Assembly (NCBI RefSeq): GCF_014217545.1
Contig: NZ_CP043178.1
Location: 806,001 to 870,000 of the forward strand
Reading direction: 5' to 3'
DNA length: 64,000 nucleotides
DNA from: Pseudarthrobacter sp. NBSH8
Lineage (GTDB): Bacteria; Actinomycetota; Actinomycetes; Actinomycetales; Micrococcaceae
The position numbers were made by a program, and so were the translations under genes. Under the pieces are notes generated by a model. That model did no database searches. It saw only the letters and a program-made list of their open reading frames with translations, and had not been told where the DNA came from. Shown in pieces: positions 42,727-50,196 of this stretch (positions are counted from its first letter, which is position 1; the number at the start of each line of letters is the position of its first letter).

Positions 42727-44106
42727 GTGCAGGGTCGCGCAGCGCAGGGTCGCGCAGCGTTGGGTGGCGCAGCGTTGGGTGGCGCAGCGTTGGGTGGCGC
42801 AGCGTTGGGCGGCGCCCTGCAGCGTGGTGGCGGCTCCGCAGTGCGCCACCTGGTCCTCGACGAGCTGTCCAAAGGCACCGTGGAACGCCTCGATGCGGCC
42901 AGCGCGGCATTTATAAACGCCAGTGGACTAGCCAAGGCCTCCCCGATGGGCATGGGTTTGTACCGGATCGAGCCCGCGGACAAGGTGGGGTCGGTCCGCA
43001 CGGCCACCCTGCAGCTGGATGTGCGCCCCAAAGACCGGCTGGGACTGAGCCGGCTGCTCTTTCTCCTCAGCTACGCCGGCAACCAGGGCTTCCGAGCCGA
43101 CTCCGTGGCCGCAACCGAGGACCGTGAACTCTGGAGCGCCCTGGCCGAATCCCTGGCGCAAATGGCAGAGCGTGCCCTGGGGCGAGGGGTGCTGCAGGGC
43201 TACCTGACCGTTGATGAGTCCCTCCGCACGGTCAAGGGCCGTATCCGGATTTCCGACCAGATCTCCCGGCGCCCCGGAATGCTGGTGCCGCTGGAAGTGT
43301 CCTATGACGAGTTCACCGAGGACATCGCCGAAAACCGGATCCTGCGCGCAGCGCTGGAACGGATGGGCCAGGTGCCCCGGGTCCGCCCCGATGTGCTGAG
43401 CCGCCTGCGCCAGCTGAAGGGAAAGCTCGACGCCGTCACCCGCCTACCTGCCGGTGCGCCCCTGCCGCCGTGGACGCCGAGCCGGATGAACGTTCGCTAC
43501 CAGCCAGTGCTGCGCCTTGCCGAGCTGATCCTGAAGAATGCGTCCGCCGAGGCGGGCGAGGGGAAGCAGCAGACGGCGTCGTTTGTGGTGGACATGGCCC
43601 AGGTGTTCGAGGATTTTGTGGGCACGGCGCTCCGCGAGGCCATGGCGGCGTATCCGGGGGAGATGCGGCGGCAGTTCAACGCACTCCTGAGCGAAGCTGT
43701 CCATGATGCCGACAGGCTGTCCGTGCGCCCGGACGCGGTACACCTGCTGGGCGGTCGGCCGGTGGTGGTCTACAACGCAAAGTACAAGGCCGGCACGGAC
43801 CTGGGCGCCTCCCTGACCGCCGACCACTACCAGATGCTTGCCCACTGCACCGCCCTGGGTGTGCCCACTGCCTGGCTGGTCTATGCGGGAGTGGGCGAGA
43901 TGAAGCTGCGGAGGATCCTCAACACTGACATCGACATTGTGGAGTTTCCGCTGGATCTGTCGATGCCGCCGTCGGACATTCTGGCAGCGGTGGCGGACCT
44001 TGCGCGGCAGTCCTGGGGTGAAGTGGTCCCCACCCGCCCCCTAACCTCGCAAGCTCGGCCAGGGAACCCGGCGGGCGTGGGCCCAGCCGCCCGCGCGGTC
44101 CTGTGA
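42727..44106 (+). CDS. mcrC: McrC-type restriction nuclease subunit
   Basis: 459 aa from GTG 42727, chosen because AGGAGGGG lies just upstream; a TTG at 42667 and a GTG at 42841 are alternatives. PF10117-type McrC: an N-terminal part contacting McrB (SYAGNQGF, YDEFTEDIAENRILRAALER) and a C-terminal PD-(D/E)xK nuclease. The nuclease reads SVRPDAVHL then VVVYNAKYKAG, where Asn replaces the second acidic residue of E. coli McrC (Asp257 before Ala-Lys259). The first 30 residues are pentapeptide repeats GGAAL/GRAAL. It lies 46 nt after mcrB. Confidence 0.88.
   Translation: MQGRAAQGRAALGGAALGGAALGGAALGGALQRGGGSAVRHLVLDELSKGTVERLDAASAAFINASGLAKASPMGMGLYRIEPADKVGSVRTATLQLDVRPKDRLGLSRLLFLLSYAGNQGFRADSVAATEDRELWSALAESLAQMAERALGRGVLQGYLTVDESLRTVKGRIRISDQISRRPGMLVPLEVSYDEFTEDIAENRILRAALERMGQVPRVRPDVLSRLRQLKGKLDAVTRLPAGAPLPPWTPSRMNVRYQPVLRLAELILKNASAEAGEGKQQTASFVVDMAQVFEDFVGTALREAMAAYPGEMRRQFNALLSEAVHDADRLSVRPDAVHLLGGRPVVVYNAKYKAGTDLGASLTADHYQMLAHCTALGVPTAWLVYAGVGEMKLRRILNTDIDIVEFPLDLSMPPSDILAAVADLARQSWGEVVPTRPLTSQARPGNPAGVGPAARAVL
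42733..42807 (+). repeat. 15-bp tandem repeat at the mcrC N-terminus
   Basis: Five full in-frame units (42733-42747, 42748-42762, 42763-42777, 42778-42792, 42793-42807), the last three identical (GGTGGCGCAGCGTTG), then a partial unit. They encode GRAAQ, GRAAL and three GGAAL. Being a multiple of three, copy changes would keep the frame. Confidence 0.9.
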
Positions 44107-44144
44107 TTGAGCCCGTCTCCCGGTGATCGAGCCTGTCGAGATGC
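44104..44144 (-). repeat. Dispersed repeat, copy between mcrC and the kinase gene
   Basis: Core CGGTGATCGAGCCTGTCGAG followed by ATGC (44121-44144), preceded by GATTGAGCC and TCTCCCGG, the same order as at 27003-27044. It fills the 45-nt gap between the convergent mcrC and histidine kinase genes. Confidence 0.6.
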
Positions 44145-44151
44145 AGGAAAC

Positions 44152-45807
44152 CTAGACCGGCATCCGGAACGTGAACGTGGTGCCCTCTCCCAGTTTGCTA
44201 TCCACTTGGATTGTTCCGCCGTGGGCTTCCACGATGGCCTTGGTGATGGGTAGGCCCAGGCCTACACCGGGAATAGCTGTCCGGCGGACGTTGCTGGTCC
44301 GGAAGAACTTGGCGAACACCTGGGCCTGGTCGTCGGCGCTCATGCCCATGCCCGTATCACTGACCCGGCAGGCGAGGTGGCCGTCGTCGTGCTCCAACGA
44401 CACCACCACGTTCCCGCCGTCGGGCGAATATTTGATCGCGTTGGAGACCAGATTGTCCAGCACCTGGGAGATGCGGGGGCCGTCCACATGGGCATCCAGC
44501 CGTCCTGGCGTGTCGGCTGTCAGCGCCACGCGGGAGGCGTCAGCCCTGGGCATCGCGGCGGACACGCTGGCGCGCACCAGTTCAGCGACGTCGACGGCGT
44601 GCGGGGTCACGATCAGTTGCCCGTTTCTGGTGGCGAGGAGGTCGGACACCAAGGTGAGGAGGCGTTCTGAATTGCGCTTGATGATGTTCAGCGGTTCCAG
44701 TTGGTCGTTGCCGGGATCGTCCTCCAGGAGGAGTTCCACGTAGCCCAGGATGGAGGTCAGGGGAGTCCTGAATTCGTGGGACACGCTGGCGACGAAATCA
44801 TCCTTGGCGGCCAAGGCGTCCACCAGGTCTGTCACATCGCTGAATACGATCACCGAGCCGACGAACGTCCCGTCGGGGTCCGTCATGGGCCGGGCGCTGG
44901 TGGTGATGGCGCGCTGTGATTTGCCTGCGCCCACCCAGACCAGGTAGTCGGTGAAGGTCTCGCCCAGGACGGCTCGTCTTACGGGACGCTCCTCCACAGG
45001 GACAGGGGTGGTACGGTCCGCCGCGAAGACCAGCAGTTGGGACTCGTTCGGATCGTCGAGGTCCTTCGGACGGGCCAGTTCGTGGTTGGCGCGCTGTTTC
45101 CGGTTCATCAGGATGTCATTGCCGTCTGCGTCGATGGCGAGGACGCCCAAGTGCACAGTGTCCAGAACGGAGTTGAGCAAGGCTTCCTGCCTCCTGGTGC
45201 CGAGCAGGCTGGCTTGGAGCTGTTTGTCCTTCTCTTCCAGGATCCGCTGCTGCCGCGTCATGCTCAGGGTCAACACACTGACCGATACACCGATTCCGAG
45301 CATCATGACGGGAAGCAGGAGGGGCCTGACCAGGGTAGGGCCAGACACATCTCCGCGAATCAGCAATGGAACCCAGATGATGGCCAATGGCGCGAAGAAG
45401 GACAACCACAGGGAGACCCGGGGGTAATAGCCTGAGGCACATAGCCAGATGACGGGGAAGACTGCCAACAGACTGATCCCGGCCAGGCTCTCCTGTCCGC
45501 CCTCCCTGCCCACGCCGATGGAGGCGAAGTCCAACAGCGGGATAACCAGGAAGCTGGTGTACGGCAGGCGGTCCCACGGCACCACGTAGCACAGCACCAT
45601 GAGGGCCAGCTGGGAAAAGAGGAACAACACGAACAGCGGGTTGTCCATGGTCCGGGGGAAAAACGCCGACACGAGTACCACGGCCAGCAATGTGGTTATG
45701 AAAAGCGGCATTTGGCTGAGGGCAACTCTTTCCGTCAGCCGGTATTCATGGAAGGGTTTCCGGAAAAACCTAAGGCGGCCCGCGGCCCACGTTGCGGGTT
45801 CACTCAT
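44152..45807 (-). CDS. Sensor histidine kinase with six membrane helices and PAS domain
   Basis: 551 aa. About six hydrophobic helices occupy residues 30-195, then a coiled linker (TRQQRILEEKDKQLQASL), a PAS-like domain (about 210-325), a HisKA domain with phospho-acceptor His344 in SVSHEFRTPLTSILGY, and a HATPase_c domain with NLVSNAIKYSPDGG (N box), DTGMGMS (G1) and GVGLGLPITKAIVEAHGG (G2). It is divergent from the response regulator gene (101 nt between starts), which is its evident partner. The signal is not known; the membrane part lacks a large extracellular domain. Confidence 0.93.
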   Translation of the reverse strand: MSEPATWAAGRLRFFRKPFHEYRLTERVALSQMPLFITTLLAVVLVSAFFPRTMDNPLFVLFLFSQLALMVLCYVVPWDRLPYTSFLVIPLLDFASIGVGREGGQESLAGISLLAVFPVIWLCASGYYPRVSLWLSFFAPLAIIWVPLLIRGDVSGPTLVRPLLLPVMMLGIGVSVSVLTLSMTRQQRILEEKDKQLQASLLGTRRQEALLNSVLDTVHLGVLAIDADGNDILMNRKQRANHELARPKDLDDPNESQLLVFAADRTTPVPVEERPVRRAVLGETFTDYLVWVGAGKSQRAITTSARPMTDPDGTFVGSVIVFSDVTDLVDALAAKDDFVASVSHEFRTPLTSILGYVELLLEDDPGNDQLEPLNIIKRNSERLLTLVSDLLATRNGQLIVTPHAVDVAELVRASVSAAMPRADASRVALTADTPGRLDAHVDGPRISQVLDNLVSNAIKYSPDGGNVVVSLEHDDGHLACRVSDTGMGMSADDQAQVFAKFFRTSNVRRTAIPGVGLGLPITKAIVEAHGGTIQVDSKLGEGTTFTFRMPV

Positions 45808-45908
45808 GAACGGCGGCCTGAAGTGGGAGGATGGGGGGAATACATACCAGCAGGATATCGGCAGCGGGCTATACTTCTCACGTTGTCAAGCTGGGTGAGG
45901 GGACTGGT

Positions 45909-46682
45909 ATGAGTGAAGCACGAGTTGGTCTGGTCATCGAAGACGATCAGGATATCCGGGAGTTGGTACGGGCGGTCCTGACGCAGGCGGGTTTTGACGT
46001 CACCGTGGCGGGCAGCGGATCCGAAGGGGTCAAGGCTGCCAGAACCTTGAATCCAGACGTCATAACACTTGATTTGGGACTGCCGGACATTGACGGATTC
46101 GAGGTCTCCCGCCAGATCCGCGAGTTTTCGGATGCCTACATCGTGATGCTCACGGCACGGGCTGAAGAACTGGATACGTTGATCGGCCTCGAGTCTGGGG
46201 CTGACGACTACCTCACCAAGCCCTTCCGCCCACGTGAGCTCCGCGCGCGGATCGCGGCGATGATGCGCCGCCCCCGGGCGCTTCCGGACGCGGGGGAGAG
46301 CGCCCCTCCAGTATCTGATCGCCCGGTCGACGTCGGCACTGGCAGCGGAAACGGTCATTACAGCCACAATGGATTGGACCTGAGCTACGCCTCACGGTCT
46401 GTCGCTGTGGACGGCCAGGAGCTCAACCTGACGCGGACGGAGTTTGAACTCCTCTATGCCCTGCTCGAGGCGGGCCGGACTGTCCGGACCAAATCGGATT
46501 TGGTGCGCCGGCTCCGGGACGAGGATTACGACGTCGGAAGTTACATTAGCGAAGCGGACGAACGTTCCGTTGAGGTGCACATGGGCAACCTCCGGAAGAA
46601 GCTTGGTGATTCACCGCAGCAACCGCGCTGGCTGCAGACGGTCCGCGGCGTGGGTTACCGGTTGGCGCCTGAGGAACGTTGA
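45909..46682 (+). CDS. OmpR/PhoB-family response regulator
   Basis: 257 aa from ATG 45909. Receiver domain (1-120): acidic pocket Glu11/Asp12, phospho-acceptor Asp55 in ITLDLGLPD, Thr82 and Lys104 in DYLTKPF. A 40-residue Gly/Pro/Ser linker is followed by a winged-helix Trans_reg_C domain (about 165-255: LTRTEFELLYALLEAG, ERSVEVHMGNLRKKLG, TVRGVGYRLAP). It is paired with the divergent kinase. Its 3' end overlaps the convergent Hpt-like gene by 28 nt. Confidence 0.94.
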   Translation: MSEARVGLVIEDDQDIRELVRAVLTQAGFDVTVAGSGSEGVKAARTLNPDVITLDLGLPDIDGFEVSRQIREFSDAYIVMLTARAEELDTLIGLESGADDYLTKPFRPRELRARIAAMMRRPRALPDAGESAPPVSDRPVDVGTGSGNGHYSHNGLDLSYASRSVAVDGQELNLTRTEFELLYALLEAGRTVRTKSDLVRRLRDEDYDVGSYISEADERSVEVHMGNLRKKLGDSPQQPRWLQTVRGVGYRLAPEER

Positions 46683-47065
46683 GCCTGTAGCCTGTGTAGG
46701 GTCTGGCGGCAGCACTGGTTGATCGGCCGGAGGTAGTTGACGGCCAGCTGCGGCAGTGCAACGGATGGTTCCGCACGCGGTGACTCTTCCCGGATGGAAC
46801 GTTCAAGATCCATGGCAAGCCCCGCCAGCCGTTCGGCGCCTACCATTTGGCTCGATGTTTTGAGGCTCAGGATCGCATCCACCGCCCCGTCCAGGTCTCC
46901 CGTGGTCAGAGCGAGCCGCAGCTTGCCGATCCGCAACGGCAGGCAGTCGATGAAGTTTCCCACGAAGACGCTGCAGTAGCCGTCATCTTCGTCGAGTTCG
47001 ACGCGTAACCGGTCAAGGACGGAGGGATCTACCAGGGGGCGCCCTGCGTCGTCGGATGGAGCCAT
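46655..47065 (-). CDS. Hpt-domain-like protein lacking the phospho-histidine
   Basis: 136 aa from ATG 47065, with AAAGGA upstream. A four-helix Hpt-type domain (about 20-110) is recognisable from VFVGNFIDCLPLRIGKLRLA and from AILSLKTSSQMVGAERLAGL. In active Hpt proteins the latter reads A-H-x-L-K-G-S-S; here the His position is Leu (codon CTG) and the Gly is Thr. It thus cannot be phosphorylated at the usual site. Convergent with and overlapping the response regulator gene, it may bind the regulator or kinase as a pseudo-Hpt. Confidence 0.75.
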   Translation of the reverse strand: MAPSDDAGRPLVDPSVLDRLRVELDEDDGYCSVFVGNFIDCLPLRIGKLRLALTTGDLDGAVDAILSLKTSSQMVGAERLAGLAMDLERSIREESPRAEPSVALPQLAVNYLRPINQCCRQTLHRLQAQRSSGANR

Positions 47066-47270
47066 TTCCGTCCTTTCCGCTCGCGACTGCCGCCCGGGTA
47101 GGGGGCTGTGACTTGGGTTTGTGTCCACTTTCAGCGTAAATCTGTTCCCTGGAGATGCAGCCGTCCGGGACAAGGACTGCGGGATTCCTGAGGAGAATGC
47201 GGGTTTTTCATAGGAGTTCATCTTTGCTGGTGCCGATCAATTCGGGAGGCGGCAAAGGCTCAAGATTGGC

Positions 47271-47792
47271 TCAACTTCCGGCTGGCGTTGCTTGCCGGCG
47301 GTGGGTTTGCCTGCTCCGGGTTTGACCGGAGTGGGTTTGACCGGCGCCCGTTTGCAGGGCGTCAGCTTGCCGGGCACCGAGGAACTCCACAAGGTGGGCT
47401 TCGAGGGCGGAGCCGTCCTTCAACTCGCACTCCCACACGGTGAGCACCTCCCAGCCGGCGGCCGTCAACTGTTGGCGCTGGTCGGCGTCGCGGGTTCTGG
47501 TGCGGGTGCGCTTGGCCTCCCAGAAGGCGGCGTTCGCTTTGGGCGCGTGCTGGCCTACCCGGCAGTCGTGGAAGTGCCAGAAGCAGCCGTTGATGAAGAT
47601 GACCTTTCGACGGCCTGCGAACACCAGGTCCGGGCTACCGGGCAGTCGACTTTTGCCTGCCTTGCCGTGCAAGCGGTAGCGGTAGCCTTTGGCGTGGAGG
47701 AGGCGGCGCACCAGCAGTTCCGGCTTGGTGTTCTTGCCCCTGATGCGGGACATGTTCCAGCTGCGCTGCTCGGGAGTGAGCCTGTCCGCCAT
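47271..47792 (-). CDS. vsr: Very short patch repair (Vsr) endonuclease
   Basis: 173 aa. Vsr fold: MSRIRGKNTKPELLVRRLLH at the N-terminus, the catalytic Asp in PGSPDLVFAGRRKVIF, then INGCFWHFHDC with the active-site His and the zinc ligands, and the later Cys in VLTVWECELKD. Vsr nicks beside T of T:G mismatches left by 5-methylcytosine deamination. No cytosine methyltransferase gene is in the window. The family ends near residue 145; the last 30 residues are Gln/Thr/Arg pentapeptide repeats encoded by 15-bp units. Confidence 0.92.
   Translation of the reverse strand: MADRLTPEQRSWNMSRIRGKNTKPELLVRRLLHAKGYRYRLHGKAGKSRLPGSPDLVFAGRRKVIFINGCFWHFHDCRVGQHAPKANAAFWEAKRTRTRTRDADQRQQLTAAGWEVLTVWECELKDGSALEAHLVEFLGARQADALQTGAGQTHSGQTRSRQTHRRQATPAGS
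47283..47357 (-). repeat. 15-bp-periodic repeat at the Vsr C-terminus
   Basis: Reading the minus strand from 47357, units LQTGA, GQTHS, GQTRS, RQTHR and RQATP follow each other in steps of 15 nt. The central units share GTCAAACCC or GGCAAACCC at the DNA level, so this is repeat-derived DNA rather than compositional bias alone. Confidence 0.7.
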
Positions 47793-47811
47793 GATTCCAG
47801 TCTAGGAGCTC

Positions 47812-48246
47812 CTAGATTTCGCGCTCCGGCTGATCGCCCAGTTCAAAATGGCGGCCGCTGACGGACGTCGGCACGATTTCCACGTAGAAATCCTTCAGCG
47901 TCGGCACCCAGGATTTCAGGCCAAGCTCCTCGACGGCGGCGAGCTCTGTTGAGTTGGCCAGGACGCGCGCCGTGCCCCGGAGGACCACCGACCACGCCTC
48001 ATCCGAGAGAATACCGTCCGTTTCGAGCAGCACACGGGAGTTGATGGTGAGCTGCGCCAGCTTGTTGCCTGGCGCGGTGCGGAGGTAGATTTTCCGGTCC
48101 GAGGTCAGGTAGTTGACGGGAAAGATATCCGGTTCACCGGCCACAGAGACCACCAGCCGGCCGTGCTTTGTTGCTTCCAGGAGTTTCCAGGACTGCTCGT
48201 CGTCGAGCTCAAGAACGGGGTTGCCATCTGCGTGCGTAAACATCAT
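47812..48246 (-). CDS. Pyridoxamine 5'-phosphate oxidase family protein
   Basis: 144 aa from ATG 48246; ATGs at 48255 and 48243 are equally possible and no start has a well-placed ribosome site. A split-barrel flavin-binding fold of the Pyridox_ox_2 type: the strands GRLVVSVAGEPDIFPVNYLT, KIYLRTAPGNKLAQL and WSVVLRGTARVL are typical. Such proteins bind FMN or F420 and their substrates are mostly unknown. It follows its own short inverted repeat and reads away from the DUF6318 gene. Confidence 0.88.
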   Translation of the reverse strand: MMFTHADGNPVLELDDEQSWKLLEATKHGRLVVSVAGEPDIFPVNYLTSDRKIYLRTAPGNKLAQLTINSRVLLETDGILSDEAWSVVLRGTARVLANSTELAAVEELGLKSWVPTLKDFYVEIVPTSVSGRHFELGDQPEREI

Positions 48247-48253
48247 GCACGCC

Positions 48254-48278
48254 ATTCTTCTACGTTCGGTAGAAGAAT
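48254..48278. promoter_or_regulatory. Inverted repeat at the start of the PPOX-family gene
   Basis: ATTCTTCTAC (48254-48263) and GTAGAAGAAT (48269-48278) are perfect complements around GTTCG. It overlaps the 5' end of the PPOX-family gene, so it could be a repressor site or a leader hairpin hiding the start. The remaining 200 nt to the DUF6318 gene show no clear promoter hexamers. Confidence 0.5.
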
Positions 48279-48478
48279 TCTAGGGTTTTGGCGCGGAAAT
48301 TCTGGGCCCGAGGGCCGGGAGGGCGATTGTCCGTGTGACTTTTTATTGGTCCTTGGCGGTGGTAGAACCGATGGCGGGTGGCTGTGAATAACTTTCATCG
48401 CTCAAATGTGTCCTGGGCTACCCTTAAGGTCATTGTTCGGAGCGAAACGTCTTGAAACTATCGGGGGATTAGCTGCCC

Positions 48479-49141
48479 ATGACATCGCACATCACTTCCA
48501 CGGCCAGGCGTTTGCGCATGCACTTTGTTGCTGCTGTTGCCGTGTCCGCCTTGCTTTTGACCGGATGCAACCCGGCTGGCGATCCCAACAGTGGCGGTAC
48601 ATCGTCCGAGTCTCCGACTGCGAGCTCGACGGCCAACCCCAGCCCCACTCCGACGGCGACTCCTGTCTATGTGCCGGCTTCGGCTAGCGGCCGGGCTCAG
48701 AATGTGCCGGTGCCGGTGCTGCCCGAGGTCGCCAAGACGGAGACGAAAGAGGGGCTCGAGGCGTTCGCCAATCACTGGTATGCCACTCTGACTTACGCCT
48801 ATGAGACCGGCGATATGAAGCCCCTGGAGAGTATTTCAAGCCCAACATGCGTTAGTTGCGCTCGAGTGAAAGAGGTCGTCGAAGGCTGGCACTCGGGCGG
48901 CCAGTGGATCGCTGGCGGGCGCATGGTCGTTGAGGGTGCGCAAACGAAGTTTCTCGAGGTTGCGCCCGGTGAATATCAAGTCTTGATTCAGGTGCGGCAG
49001 GAGCCGCTTTCCTACTACCGCGCCGACAAGTCGCTGGATGAGACAACGGAGAGCAAGCCTGCGATCGGCGACATCATGGTTGCCGGATACGAGACTGGTG
49101 TCTGGACTGCCAAAACTGTTGAGCACTTGGTCAATGAATAA
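48479..49141 (+). CDS. DUF6318 family lipoprotein
   Basis: 220 aa. The signal peptide ends in LLLTGC with Cys30 as lipidation site. A Ser/Thr/Pro-rich spacer (about 31-65) leads to the DUF6318 domain: VPVPVLPEVAKTETKEGLEA, FANHWYATLTYAYETGDMKP, then SPTCVSCARVKEVVEGWHSG with a CxxC that could form a disulfide. A cell-surface protein of unknown function, common in Micrococcaceae. Its stop overlaps the next start by one base (TAATG), so the two products are probably made together. Confidence 0.88.
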   Translation: MTSHITSTARRLRMHFVAAVAVSALLLTGCNPAGDPNSGGTSSESPTASSTANPSPTPTATPVYVPASASGRAQNVPVPVLPEVAKTETKEGLEAFANHWYATLTYAYETGDMKPLESISSPTCVSCARVKEVVEGWHSGGQWIAGGRMVVEGAQTKFLEVAPGEYQVLIQVRQEPLSYYRADKSLDETTESKPAIGDIMVAGYETGVWTAKTVEHLVNE

Positions 49142-50052
49142 TGAAAAAAATTGCCCGCTGCGGGTTATTGATGCTGTTCGTCATCCTGCTACACGTTCCG
49201 ACAGTTTCCCCCGCTCGCGCTGAGGCTTCTGTCAAGGGTGACTGGGGAGGGGCCGGCGCGAATGTTGGTGGTTGGTATCAGCATCCCGGGTCAGGTGCGT
49301 GGACTGAAACTCCCATAGGAGTAGACGACGATCCTTACGTCTACATGTATAAGCACGTTTGCCGTGCGGATCCGACCCTGGATGGCTCAAATTGCGCGGG
49401 ACCGGATATCGCTTGCACAGCAGGCGACGATGGGCGGAGCGTCAACTGGTACAGATCGCTTGCAGAGTTTACTCCGCGCGTTTGGAGTTTTTTTGCGGGA
49501 CCGACCTGCATCTACAATGAAAAACCTGTCGACGTCCTGGAACAAATAGCCGCCCAGATCCAACAGCAGTTTGAGAGCCTCCCGATCAACGCCGGAGCGG
49601 TTGTCGCGCAGCCCAGCCCCAACACGCTCCGCGGTGCTGAGACGAACTTCTACGCAGACGCGTCCGAGCAACAGTTCGACGTGACGATGTTCGGGCAGAG
49701 GGTGCACGTTGTCGCGACGCCGGTTCAGTACACCTGGAACTACGGCGACGGAACCGTCTTCGGCCCGCAGCCTTCTATGGGTGGGCCGCTGCCACAGGAC
49801 CGCTGGGGTGAAAAGACCCGAACAAGCCATGTCTACGCAGACACGGGCGACTTCCAGGTTGTCCTCACTACGTCCTTCCATGGCACATATTCCGTGAACA
49901 ACGGACCGCCGCTGCCCATACCTGGCCAGGGGCAGTTCAGTGCACCGCCGCAGACCATCAGCGTCTGGCGGTCCATCACCCGGAACTACGCGGACGACTG
50001 CAACCAGAACCCGCAGGGTCAGGGTTGCCCGGGCGTCGCATCGCCCCGCTAG
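49141..50052 (+). CDS. Secreted PKD-like domain protein
   Basis: 303 aa. A Sec signal peptide (MKKIARCGLLMLFVILLHV, likely cut after ARA near residue 27) precedes a Cys-containing N-terminal part (HVCRADPTLDGSNC, PDIACTAGDD, GPTCIYNEKP; possible disulfides) and a C-terminal PKD-like beta domain with YTWNYGDGTVFGPQP and SHVYADTGDFQVVLTTSF. The end has another Cys pair (DDCNQNPQGQGC). Translationally coupled to the DUF6318 lipoprotein. The pair looks less GC-rich than its neighbours by eye. Function unknown; a surface complex of the two is a reasonable guess. Confidence 0.85.
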   Translation: MKKIARCGLLMLFVILLHVPTVSPARAEASVKGDWGGAGANVGGWYQHPGSGAWTETPIGVDDDPYVYMYKHVCRADPTLDGSNCAGPDIACTAGDDGRSVNWYRSLAEFTPRVWSFFAGPTCIYNEKPVDVLEQIAAQIQQQFESLPINAGAVVAQPSPNTLRGAETNFYADASEQQFDVTMFGQRVHVVATPVQYTWNYGDGTVFGPQPSMGGPLPQDRWGEKTRTSHVYADTGDFQVVLTTSFHGTYSVNNGPPLPIPGQGQFSAPPQTISVWRSITRNYADDCNQNPQGQGCPGVASPR

Positions 50053-50196
50053 GAAGCCGCGTATGTGACGGCAGGCGCCGCCTGGAATCCAGTCCAAGCC
50101 ACCCCGGCCGAGAGTGATCCGCGCCTCCATCGGAATACTTGCACGCGCCGCGCAGTTGGGCACAGCAGTACCAATTCACCTCGAAAGGAACTGCGC

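Noticed and set aside
40434..48255. Mobile genomic island carrying McrBC, Vsr and the two-component system
   Set aside because: No integrase, transposase, tRNA edge or direct repeats are visible, and base composition does not change clearly; only a loose cluster is supported.
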